A stretch of DNA of 64,000 bases from contig NC_079492.1 of the NCBI RefSeq assembly GCF_020520425.1, forward strand, positions 115,665,157-115,729,156. The letters are read 5' to 3'. The notes beneath the pieces were generated by a model that was not told the origin of the DNA, ran no database searches, and saw nothing but the letters and a program-made list of their open reading frames with translations. The stretch comes from Spinacia oleracea (lineage: Eukaryota; Streptophyta; Magnoliopsida; Caryophyllales; Amaranthaceae). The translations under genes were made by a program, and so were the position numbers. Below, in pieces: positions 46,244 through 58,200 of this stretch. Position 1 is the stretch's first letter, and each line of letters starts with the position of its first letter.

Positions 46244-49200
46244 ATGGCTTCTAGCTCAAGAAATTTGCCCGAAGGTGAGTATATATGATTGGTTTCTAGC
46301 ATTGTTATTAGAATCTGTAAACTAACCACATTCTGTGGAGCTTCTGATATCGATTTCTGATTTTACAGGAGAAAAAACAATCAATCTAGACACTCAATCA
46401 TCATTATCGCAACTAGACTCTACCACTCAACAACCTAAGAAAAAAAGACAAGGTATATAAGTATTGTTATTACTCTCATGTTTGATATCGTAAGCCTGCA
46501 GACATACTAATCTAGACAGATTTTGAGTCACTTTAAGGTCAGTTATGCCATATCTCTGTATTTACAGTTGCTCTCTAAATCTGGAAATTAAGAGCCATGG
46601 ATGATAAAGTTTATAAAATCTATCTGGATGCATGCACTTCCGTTTTCTATATTTGGGCGATCCTAAACTTAATATTATTACTGTCTTGCTTCATCTTGTT
46701 TCCATTATTCAATGTTGCCATTAATTTTTTTTCTAAAGTTTATTTCGTTGAATTTCATATCCTTAATATTGGTTAGATATTATTGGGACAAACTAATATA
46801 GAAAAATAAAAAATCTCTTAGGACAGTGGGATTACTTAATGAATGGAATCAAATGGGACAGTGGGATTACTTAATAAAGTCTTAAAAAAAGTGAGTTATT
46901 CATAATCTCTGTTACTTTCTTTGACCCCCTGTAGACACCTACATTTGTCCCCATTTCCGAAAGGGAAAGGTTCGATGATGAAAGCATAAATCTCCACTTG
47001 ACAACGCATCTCCTATAAAATAAACGAATCTCAATTCCCCTTTTCATTTCACCCGAAACCTGCTATTTATGGAAACCTGCTAAAAATAGTAACTGCCGTA
47101 AAAGGTAGCTTCTAAAAGTGGCAAATCATAAAGGATAGAAAACTGTCAGAATTAGGTGTTGCATTCCAACATAAATCCTAAATGAGATAGAAAACTGCGA
47201 GAATCCTATTCCTAATATGATTCGGAAATAAGAGTTACGTATTAATTAAAATCCTAACGAGCCTAGAGTTCGTAACGGGCCCAGACGCATTCCGTCATGA
47301 AATTGATACGCACTAAAAGACTGGATTAAGTCTCAAACACTCCGGATTCTAGGAATCCGAATCTGACAAAGAAACGGCCCAAACAGCAATTTCAACGCCC
47401 AGCCCTGGGCGCTGAAATTGCCTGGATCCTATTTTCCACGCCCAGAGCTGGGCGCCGAAATCTTTGACGCCCAGCCCTGGGCGCTGAAAATACCTGGGAC
47501 GTGTTTTTTCCTAATTCTTTGTGGATTAGAACTCTGCAATTCTATCTTTCCACGAACTCTTCCCTATAAATACAGCCCCAAATTCGACGTGAAAAGAACA
47601 CACAACAACACAACAATTATATTCTGAGTATTGACTCCAACCCTTAGCCTAAGCCTCACGCTGCGAAACTGTTCACGCGTTCTGTCGCAATCGATCCATA
47701 AATCGAACAGAACGTATCATGTCCCATAATTGAGATTCGTTAAATAAAAAGGAGAAATAGCAAAGTCAAAGTGGTTAGTTTTCTGAGAACCGTGACGCAC
47801 CTCTCAAGGGTGCGTCGTAATGTGTCCCTTTTCGATGATTTAACTGTTTTCCTCGCCCTTTTTATGAACTGTTAAACTAACTAAATCTGATTGTTCTATC
47901 ACGCCTAACAAATATAATATTTTTGGGAAATCGGATTATCATTCTAGGTCCCTTAATGCTATTTAAATCAGATAATCACGATCGAATTAGTATTATATGT
48001 TGCATATTGCTAAAATCAACTCAGATTAGTTTAATAGTTAACGCATGTCCCTTCAATTATTTATGCTGAGCTAGTAAGGATATCATGCCTCTGGAGTTAT
48101 CGACGAGCGAAGCACTCCTCTCGGAAGTTACAGTCCCCCGAACCCTCAATCTCTACCTTGTGGGTGTATGTTGAGAGATCCCCACACCAGGGATCACAAG
48201 GGAACCTACGGCCGTCGTGGTCAAACATAATTGCACTCCCTTTATGTCACGATAACCGGGTTTTGTCAGTTTTTCTCATTGTCGTTAAAAACTGAATGAC
48301 GACTCCTATATTACTAGTCAATTGGGTGTATACTCATAGGAAATCCAATTACACTTGATTGAATAAAAGAATCGTCACACTCACGAGGGACGAGGTCACG
48401 CATTAGCCTCGTGCTTTTTCGACCCCCCTCACAGTGGCGACTCCGCTGGGGAATAGTGAAGGAAATACTCGTGCTTGTAGGTAATCAAAATAGCCGAAGG
48501 GTGAAACGATCCTACCCCGCGTTTATTTCCCCATCAAGTTGGGACGACCTGAAAATCAGCATATTAATGTGAACGGGCAGAACCGCATAACGAATCTCGG
48601 CTCCCTCGGGAGTTGGGACTAAGGATACCTTTTTTCGCCAATAGGGGGGTGCATATGCCGTGCATGTTTCCCACTCGGTACTTGTGCAGGTAGTACACCT
48701 ATCCCGAACCCAATCGCTCGCTCATTAGGTCCCTCTCGCCTGCATGCCCCCTTGGCTTGCACTTGCGGGTTGGCCTCTTGAGCGAAATTCGTCTGTTGAA
48801 GACACTACCTCGACCGGGGCATGTGTTGAATCTACGATAGAAGCGGTACCAAGCCAGGCGCAGATAAACTACCCATAGAAGCCTATCATAAACTACTTGA
48901 CATATTTAATTTTCAAATCCATGTTTGTAATGTAGTTATGTGTAGCAAAATATGTGATTGTGTGTGACAAACTATCCTAGAAAACCAACGACCTTAAAAA
49001 TTGTCCAAACATTCATAAACTAATTTTCCAAAGAGTTATACCGAAACACGTGTTCCGCAAACCCGAATGATCGCCACAAAAATAAGCGACGCTCGGGATG
49101 GCCTGTAACGAATCCCACAAACGCTGCTACGCGTAAAGGACATTATTAGGCAAGCACGCAAATCGAAGTCGCATAAACAGAAGACAGAAAACGAGAACCA

Positions 49201-52200
49201 GCCAGGGACGCATTTTCAACGCCCTTGGCTGGGCGCCAGAATTTCTCACGCCCCTCGCTGGGCGCTGAAGTTGCTGCTTGGCCTTCTGGTCAGGCGCAGC
49301 AGCCTCGGTGCCCGCGCGAAAGGAAAATACGTAGCGCAAAAAAATGTTCGTAAAAAGAATTGCTACGAGGGCGTATGAAAAGGCACTCGATTCTAAAAGC
49401 GACTTATAAAAAATTAAATAACTCTTTGTGTCGTTGTTAGGCCTCCTACGACGACGATGTTCGGCACCCAAAAACCGAACATGCCAATCAAAATAACTTT
49501 GAATGTTACATGGGCAAAGTATTCAAAAAAATGATGTTCGAAAAAAGTTTTCAAAAAATAATGTTCAAATAAAAAATAAATAAATCCGAGTCTAGACTAG
49601 GCTATGCCAAAGTACAATCCAAATCCTAAGTCTTAGTTGTCTTATCCATAGAATCGGTCCCAATGCTTGGTATCGTTCTGCAAGTTAAAAGGTTAAACCA
49701 TGTTGAGTCTCCCTTCCTAACATTTAAATCAATAAAGCACCCATATGTAATTGTCATCCCTTACTAAGAATTTACGGCCTCAATACTCTCTCACCAATAA
49801 AAAGAATATATTATAGTATTTGCAAAATGGAAACGGTCACATTCTGGAAATTATTCCCCCATAGTCGCACAACCCCCAAAGTGAACCTAAGGTGTCAATA
49901 CCATTGGCAAAGAAAAAATTAATGGCCTCAAGGCTTATAATCACATTGGGTCACGACTATCATAGTCCTCTCGAGTCACTCACTCCTTGAAATACTACTA
50001 AGTACGGACTAAAAGATTTTCCATGAATGCAACATGACCAACCATGAAAATACCCAAATCGGCATACCGTAAGGCTACCATTGGGGTAAAGCAATACACG
50101 CTAAGAGGGAAGCCGCACTAATGATTCTAGTCTCGCAAAAATAAAAATTCGACCTCCCCAACTAACTACCTTGGCAACATTAAGCAAAATGGCGCATGAC
50201 AAATGAACACCCAAGGGTTAAAATCTAAAGTGTCAACAAACGAAAGGTATGGTCCAATTAGCCTAAGTCTGAGAGTCGCTTGGTCAAGTGTTATAGGCTT
50301 ACGCCACGTCATTATTTTGAGTCTAGGCCACCTCCTTGTATTCATACACGGGTTATAATCAGAAAGATTAATGAAAGTTCGAGTCTAAATCACAACTTCC
50401 AATTAAATCCCAGAAACTGGAGTCTGAAAAGAAACAAAAAAAATTATTTTCGATGTAATTCTTTCGTTAGATTTCAATAAGGTAAAAACAACATTTTGAA
50501 TCTACGCTATTTGCACATTTTAAGAAACGACTAAATACGCTTGCAAAGTAAGACAATTAAAGGTCCACTATAGGCCTACCAAACGAGGCTCACTCAGTCT
50601 CGCCTCGTGACTCAAAGACCACAACCATCTACCTTTTAGCCCAAATAAAAAATTGAAGGATTTATGTTGGGGAAAAATCCCAAGCAAAAAGAGAAAATAG
50701 AAAGAGAAAAGAGCGAGCCGTGAAATACTTAGCCCGTACCTCCCAAAGTGCGAAATTTACCCAAGTAAACGAAGGAAAAGAATTGAGTCAACCAATCCAA
50801 ATCATAAAATTCTACGATGTCTACCCTTTCCAATCCTTATGCTCTTACACGCCTTCGCTCTGGGGTCCCTGTTCAGCTCATTTAACCCATCCATGTTCTC
50901 ATTGCCATAAACCAAGAAACCATTACCTCGACTCTTGTTCCTGAACTTGTTGTCAACTGCAAACCACGCACGGCCATTGACACGTGCGTCATACCCATTA
51001 TTTCCAAAGCCCAAAACCTGTTCTTACACCACCATTAGCATAATGAACATATAACTTGTGTGGATACATCCTGTTGATCGATATACCCTTGAGCTGTCCC
51101 CATACTACTCATTGGCCTTGATTGATGTAAACTCGTGACACTAGCCTGAGGCTGTAAAATGTGAATCCTAGCAGATGTAATCCTTATGCTTGACCAATAC
51201 CTAACTTATCCTATCTCATTCAACCCATCTTTCAAAGCCGTCTTGAGTCACAAATAAATAAATAAATAAAAAAGACAAATGAAAAGTACATTCTACGCTC
51301 AACGTAAAAATGAAAAAAAAAAAATGTAAAAAAGCAAACTTTGCAAAGCGCCTTTAAAAGTTAGTCTAAAAAGAAAAAAGAAACATTTAGCGCACCAAAA
51401 AAGATCCGCCCAGAAGTCATTTTCAGCGCCCAGAGCTGGGCGCCGAAATCTTTAGCGCCCCTGCCTGGGCGCCGATTCTCTCTGCTTGCTAAAATTTGTC
51501 CAGAAGTGCTCGTCATTTTATCCGCACATACACGGAACAATAACGAACACTTGGGGGGGTACAGCACGTATTCAGATATACGTACCACCAAAAAATACAT
51601 GTACTCAAAAAAAAAATATAAAACAAAATTTTGGCAGCAGATTTAAATAATAATAAACTTCACTTATTCTACCATTTCAAATAATATGTTTCCACCTCGG
51701 AACGTACTTGTTTAAAATCCTACAACATTCTCATCAATGGCAGGCCCTGTGCTCCTTTTGAGGCAAAAAAAGGCGCTCGTTCCCACCTGTCTTCTTCCCG
51801 GTAGAGTGAAAGAGGTTTTTTCACTTCGGCATTCTAAGAAACCATTTTCTAGGCTAAGAACTACGCAAGACCTGATTCCAAATTAAATCTATTTAAGGCG
51901 GATACGTAGGCAATCCATGATTCGGTCCAACCAATATTAAAGCCTATAGAAAAACAAGAATAAAAATAGAAGTCCCTTATTGAAATTTAATTACTTGCAA
52001 TCCAAGTCGAAAGAAAAATTGAAAGCACGAAAAAGAATCAAAGTCATCAAGATGCCAAAATGAGCACACATCGAAAAATAATAAGGGCACGTACCCTTGC
52101 CAGAAGGAGCACTCACACTCCTAGGCACTTAGCCAAGACTCAAAAAGATCGCTTTGCCTCAATTGAATGGGGGCTAGCGCAAGCGTCCATGACCTCTAAA

Positions 52201-55200
52201 ATACTCGACTTGACCCTCCCTAAAGCGAACTAACTCAAAGACTTTCTTTCACCACTAGACATAGTAGTTCGCTTAAAGACCTTGTTTCACCACTAGACAC
52301 AGTCATGATCGCCAACAAGTAATAAAGGCAGTAAGCTTGCAATAAAGAGAATTGTTCTACGGCATTGCCCCATCGTTCCTTCGAACTCAGGGCACCCGTT
52401 CATGGTAATTCAAATGCTTGCGAATCCCCTTTGAAAAAAATAAACAGACATTGTCAATAGGACTTGGCACTCAACCAAGGCTCACCCTACTCAGACATAT
52501 GACACGGGCATCTGAAATCGAAATCTAAAAGCATCATTAATGGGAAGACATAATAGAAATTGGGGGCTAAAAAATTGAAATGGAAGATCTAGGGAAAGAA
52601 CTAAGTATACCTTGACCTTTTGTACGGACATACACCAAGCAAATCTAAGTCAACTTGAAAACGGTTTATATTCCCGCAATTCTGGAAAAGATGGCCCTAA
52701 AAGCCTAAAGCATATGCCAAACGGACACAAGTATATCTTGATGCCTGCACCCTGGCCTCCAGCAAATCCTTAGACAGCATTCCAAAAATCGTAACAGTAT
52801 TTTGATTCACTCAAGTAATCCTGTGCGAACCCTTCTATAAGTCAACTTACTTAGGACACCTCATATTGTACACAGTAGGATTCGGATTTTGATAAATTTC
52901 AAATAATTTTCAAAGACTTTTTCGAACATAATAAAGTGTCGTTGGTTTAAGCTAAGTATGTGTTTATCTCGATGTTGCAAAGTGAATCGAAAAGATTTCT
53001 AAATATGATTATGGGTAAAGAAAGGCACCTAGCTTTTGGTCAAGGCATACTCAAAACATGTGACTACCTTGACCATGGCAATGTCGCACAATACGACATT
53101 TACAAGAGAAGTAGCAGGTCACTACTCGAACGTACCTCGCACTAAACGAGTCTGGTTCAAACTATTCATGATCCATGTCACCATGAATGCATAAAGACGT
53201 ATGCAAAGTATTATAGCACCAAGCCAATCCCGTAGCTACAATTGGGGGCTTGAGAAAAACACTCTAAAAATGCTCGAAATGATGATTTTATCGCAAATTC
53301 TCGACGCTAATGCTATACATATGTCATAGGGGCTCAATCCTAAGCTTTAATCGTGCAAAACGAACCTTAGAATGGCTACAACCCCTCCCAAATTCTAAAG
53401 CACTACTTAGAATATATAAAGTCACCCCACTAACAAGGGTAACTGAAAATCGCGAGTCACCAAAACTCCGATCAAACCACTGCACATAACGCTCGCCCTA
53501 TAAAGCGCCCGTTACACAGTCTACATCGTTCCAAAGCAAAAGCGGAAAAAAAAATATTGTCAAAGTTCTACCCAGAAATCATTTTCAACGCCCAGAGCTG
53601 GGCGCCAATATCTTTAACGCCCCAGCCTGGGCGCTGATTCTTTCTGCTAGCCAAGTTTTGCCCAGATATAAAAATAAGAAAGAAACACCTATTACTCTTC
53701 GCATCGAACGAAGTAATAAGCCGTGCAAACCCACGCAGAAGGTGCTACACTTGTTCGAACACCTGAACGAGGCGTGATAAAGTACTCCAATGCAGAAAAT
53801 AACAATGATATCCCAACACCTGGAGGAATGTTCTAAGACACGTCGTTAGGCCACACAAGCCTACGTCGCACCATAAAATTTAAACCATCCCACAGTACAA
53901 GTCTAAAAAGTAAGGCACATTGCACTAATGCAAGCACGACCAAGAGTAAGAGGCAAAGACTACTTATCGCCCAAATTCAAAATGCAAGCCACACGACTTC
54001 CACATTAAGGATTGAAAGTAGCAAAACATTACCTGCCACGGAAGGGATAGCTCGCACCTACACGAGCGGAACCCCAAGGCATCTTTCTCGAAAGAACCTA
54101 CAAAAATCGTACGCCAAAAGGAAGCATCCCGACATGCATACTTGGGGGCTCCAAGCTACGAAACGAACATAGCAAAATAAAAAGAAAATGTCTGAACGAT
54201 CAAGAAGGGCACGATGCTTGAGCCCACTTCATGAATTGGCCTGAACCCTATCAAGCTTCTAAGCAAACTATTCAAAATCAGTCATTGCTCAAAAAATTAT
54301 TCAAGCAAACTGATTAATGGACCGCACACAACGGCCATTCTATGAACGCTCGTTCGCACATACATATCATCATTCTAAGTATCGAACATTCACGAACGCG
54401 TTTAAAAGGAAAAATATACAACAACAAGAGCGGTCAAAGTCTTACGCCTCAAGGTATGTTCCTCGGGCCATATAGACTCTCCCAACTATCGCAATAACTG
54501 TACACCTTAAGAGCAACAGTTCCTTAAAATAATCGCCCCAAAGCGACAAGCACCGTAGTCCACCAATCGGCTACGGCTTCTCAAGAGAATCATCACGTTC
54601 TAAAAACAAAGGAAAAAACAAAAGAGAAGAGAATACATAGAACTTCCAAGAGGCCAACTGTGTCACCAAGAAAGCTCGCCAGGAATTATTTTCAGCGCCC
54701 AGCGCTGGGCGCCGAAATCTTTAACGCCCAGGCTTGGGCGCCGAAAATGATCCCATACCCTCTCTGACTTCTATAGGGCCCTGCCATATTCATTTGACTT
54801 GAAAGTTGCCGAAAGTTGCACCTCACGGCTTTGTTAAGAGTAGCACACCGCTACAAAGATCGCTCGCACTTACGAGCACAATCCCAAATACGATCAAGGA
54901 CATTACAGAATGCGTATCCCCAAGGAACCTCTTTGACAAGAAATGACCGTCAAGCATGAGTGCTTGGGGGCTCGAAAGAAAATATATTATGCAAAGTTAA
55001 AAACAATATTCCCAGACTGCGCTGTACGAAGTCCCGTGTTTGGATGTCTCAAAAAATAAAACCGGTTTACGACCTCAAGACAAAGGTCGCCGTTGAGCCG
55101 TTGATACTTATACATAGTCTCCTAATCAAGGACCCAGGTAGTGGAAAAATTGAGCCGAAAAGACTAGCTCAAAACCATAAAAAGGTGATGACCACGAGAC

Positions 55201-58200
55201 TATGGTCCATCTAAACACATTGTCAACCCACATTTAGGTTGCAACTAAATCCGAGCATCCCTCGGAAGAATTCGCTCCTATAAGAATGAATAAAAAAGAA
55301 ATTCTCAAAAGAAATCACAAGAAAAAAATGAAATAGGGACTTGCCCACCTCAATCGGGCAACATCGCGATACGCAAATCCCAAATCGAAAAGACGAATTC
55401 AGGTTCGCTCACCTTCAGCGAGCGGGGCGTCCACCCTTAGCGGACAAGGCTCGCCCACCTTCAGCGGGCGGGGTCTGCGTCACTAGCCGCGCAGGTCCTC
55501 AGTTTTCGAAAAATAAAGTCTTCAAATTCAAAATAGGCTCTCCATCTTTAGCCGGCGGGGTCTACGTCACAAACCGCGTAGGTCCTTATTTTCAAAAAAA
55601 ACAAAAGAACTTCAAAACAGACTCGTCCACTTCTATCGGACGGGGTGTCCACCCTTAGCGGACAGGCTCGCCATCTTTAGCCGGCGGGGTCTACGTCATA
55701 AACCGCGTAGGTCCTTATTTTCAAAAAGCACAAACAAATTTCAAAATAGATTCGTCCACTTCTATCGGACGGGGTGTCCACCCTTAGCGGACAGGCTCGC
55801 CATCTTTAGCCGGCGGGGTCTACGTCACAAACCGCGTAGGTCCTTATTTTCAAATTTCAAAAACAGATTCGTCCACTTCTATCGGATGGGGTGTCCACCC
55901 TTAGCGGACAGGCTCACCATCTTTAGCCGGCGGGGTCTGCGTCACTAACCACGCAGGTCCTTAGTCGCTGCAGCGATAACTCTTTTCGGTTTTCCCTTTT
56001 TCCAAAAATTAAAAGGATTGGTTTTCCGTTTTTCCAAAAAAGAATGATGTGCTGGATTTTCCTTCGTTTTACGTCCCATAAAAACAAGGGGGTTTTCTCG
56101 TTTAGCTAGCCCTAAAAATGAGAATCTTTAAAAACATTTTTACCTCGTGATTGGGCTTGGCCAGGCCCAATTACACTTTATAGCTTTGATTTCGAAAACA
56201 TCTGTAGCTACTCCCAATGACAAAGTAAGGGAGTTTCTACGCACCTTTAGATTCTTCCAATGATAAAGTGAGGAAGTTTCTATACTATCAGTTGACAAAT
56301 CCCAATGACACGTGAGGGATATGTCGACACTTCAAAGTGATGACCCTTAAGTCAAATGTTATCACTCGGGGGCTCGTGAGACCCTCGCCAAAACAGGTCA
56401 CTATGGCTTGTGCGACGCACTCCGTCTAATACTTTGACCATCGTCTTACTCCAAGACTCAGTCAAAGTGGGGGCTAACTGTAGATACCTACATTTGTCCC
56501 CATTTCCGAAAGGGAAAGGTTCGATGATGAAAGCATAAATTTCCACTTGACAACGCATCTCCTATAAAATAAACGAATCTCAATTCCCCTTTTCATTTCA
56601 CCCGAAACCTGCTATTTATGGAAACCTGCTAAAAATAGTAACTGCCGTAAAAGGTAGCTTCTAAAAGTGGCAAATCATAAAGGATAGAAACCTGTCAGAA
56701 TTAGGTGTTGCATTCCAACATAAATCCTAAATGAGATAGAAAACTGCGAGAATCCTATTCCTAATATGATTCGGAAATAAGAGTTACGTATTAATTAAAA
56801 TCCTAACGAGCCTAGAGTTCGTAACGGGCCCAGACGCATTCCGTCATGAAATTGATACGCACTAAAAGACTGGATTAAGTCTCAAACACTCCGGATTCTA
56901 GGAATCCGAATCTGACAAAGAAACGGCCCAAACAGCAATTTCAACGCCCAGCCCTGGGCGCTGAAATTGCCTGGATCCTATTTTCCACGCCCAGAGCTGG
57001 GCGCCGAAATCTTTGACGCCCAGAGCTGGGCGCCGAAATCTTTGACGCCCAGCCCTGGGCGCTGAAAATACCTGGGACGTGTTTTTTCCTAATTCTTTGT
57101 GGATTAGAACTCTGCAATTCTATCTTTCCACGAACTCTTCCCTATAAATACAACCCCAAATTCGACGTGAAAAGAACACACAACAACACAACAATTATAT
57201 TCTGAGTATTGACTCCAACCCTTAGCCTAAGCCTCACGCTGCGAAACTGTTCACGCGTTCTGTCGCAATCGATCCATAAATCGAACAGAACGTATCCTGT
57301 CCCATAATTGAGATTCGTTAAATAAAAAGGAGAAATAGCAAAGTCAAAGTGGTTAGTTTTCTGAGAACCGTGACACACCTCTCAAGGGTGCGTCGTAATG
57401 TGTCCCTTTTCGATGATTTAACTGCTTTCCTCGCCCTTTTTATGAACTGTTAAACTAACTAAATCTGATTGTTCTATCACTCCTAACAAATATAATATTT
57501 TTGGGAAATCGGGTTATCATGCTAGGTCCCTTAATGCTATTTAAATCAGATAATCACGATCGAATTAGTATTATATGTTGCATATTGCTAAAATCAACTC
57601 AGATTAGTTTAATAGTTAACGCATGTCCCTTCAATTATTTATGCTGAGCTAGTAAGGATATCCTGCCTCTGGAGTTATCGACGAGCGAAGCACTCCTCTC
57701 GTTAGTTACAGTCCCCCGAACCCTCAATCTCTACCTTGCGGGTGTATGTTGAGAGATCCCCACACCAGGGATCACAAGGGAACCTACGGCCGTCGTGGTC
57801 AAACATAATTGCACTCCCTTTATGTCACGATAACCGGGTTTTGTCAGTTTTTCTCATTGTCGTTAAAAACTGAATGTCGACTCCTATATTACTAGTCAAT
57901 TGGGTGTATACTCACAGGAAATCCAATTACACTAGATTGAATAAAAGAATCGTCACACCCACGAGGGACGAGGTCACGCATTAGCCTCGTGCTTTTTTGA
58001 CCCCCCTCACACCCCCCAGTTGTGTATGAGCAACAATGTAAACCAATACACCTTTTATTCATGTATTTATAACACGGACTGCTGGAAGTACAATCCATAG
58101 ATGATAGCCTCACAGTAGACTTGCTGCAGTTGAACTTCAAGATAGTATTACTGTCGGTAATGCTAAATGGTAAGGTCTGATTCAGCCAGATTCCACCAGA

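Larger units (their letters stand above)
46930..58011 (+). mobile_element. Ty3/gypsy-related large non-autonomous LTR element (LARD), 11.1 kb
   Basis: LTRs lie at 46930-48433 (1504 bp) and 56479-58011 (1533 bp), both TG...CA. A PBS motif TGGCGACTCCGCTGGGGA follows the 5' LTR by one base, and a purine tract AAAGTGGGGGCTAAC precedes the 3' LTR. The LTRs differ at about 19 substitutions by eye (about 1.3%) plus a 29-bp repeat-unit gain, so it is older than the copia element. The 8-kb interior has no gag or pol. The PBS, the TTGGGGGCT motifs and the 3' tandem repeats resemble Tat/Ogre-lineage gypsy elements. It was inserted into the antisense GUB_WAK fragment inside the TnpA intron. Confidence 0.88.

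Noticed and set aside
49127-49471. 114-codon minus-strand frame in the LARD interior
   Set aside because: No family similarity, overlaps the palindrome module and has no support from neighbours.
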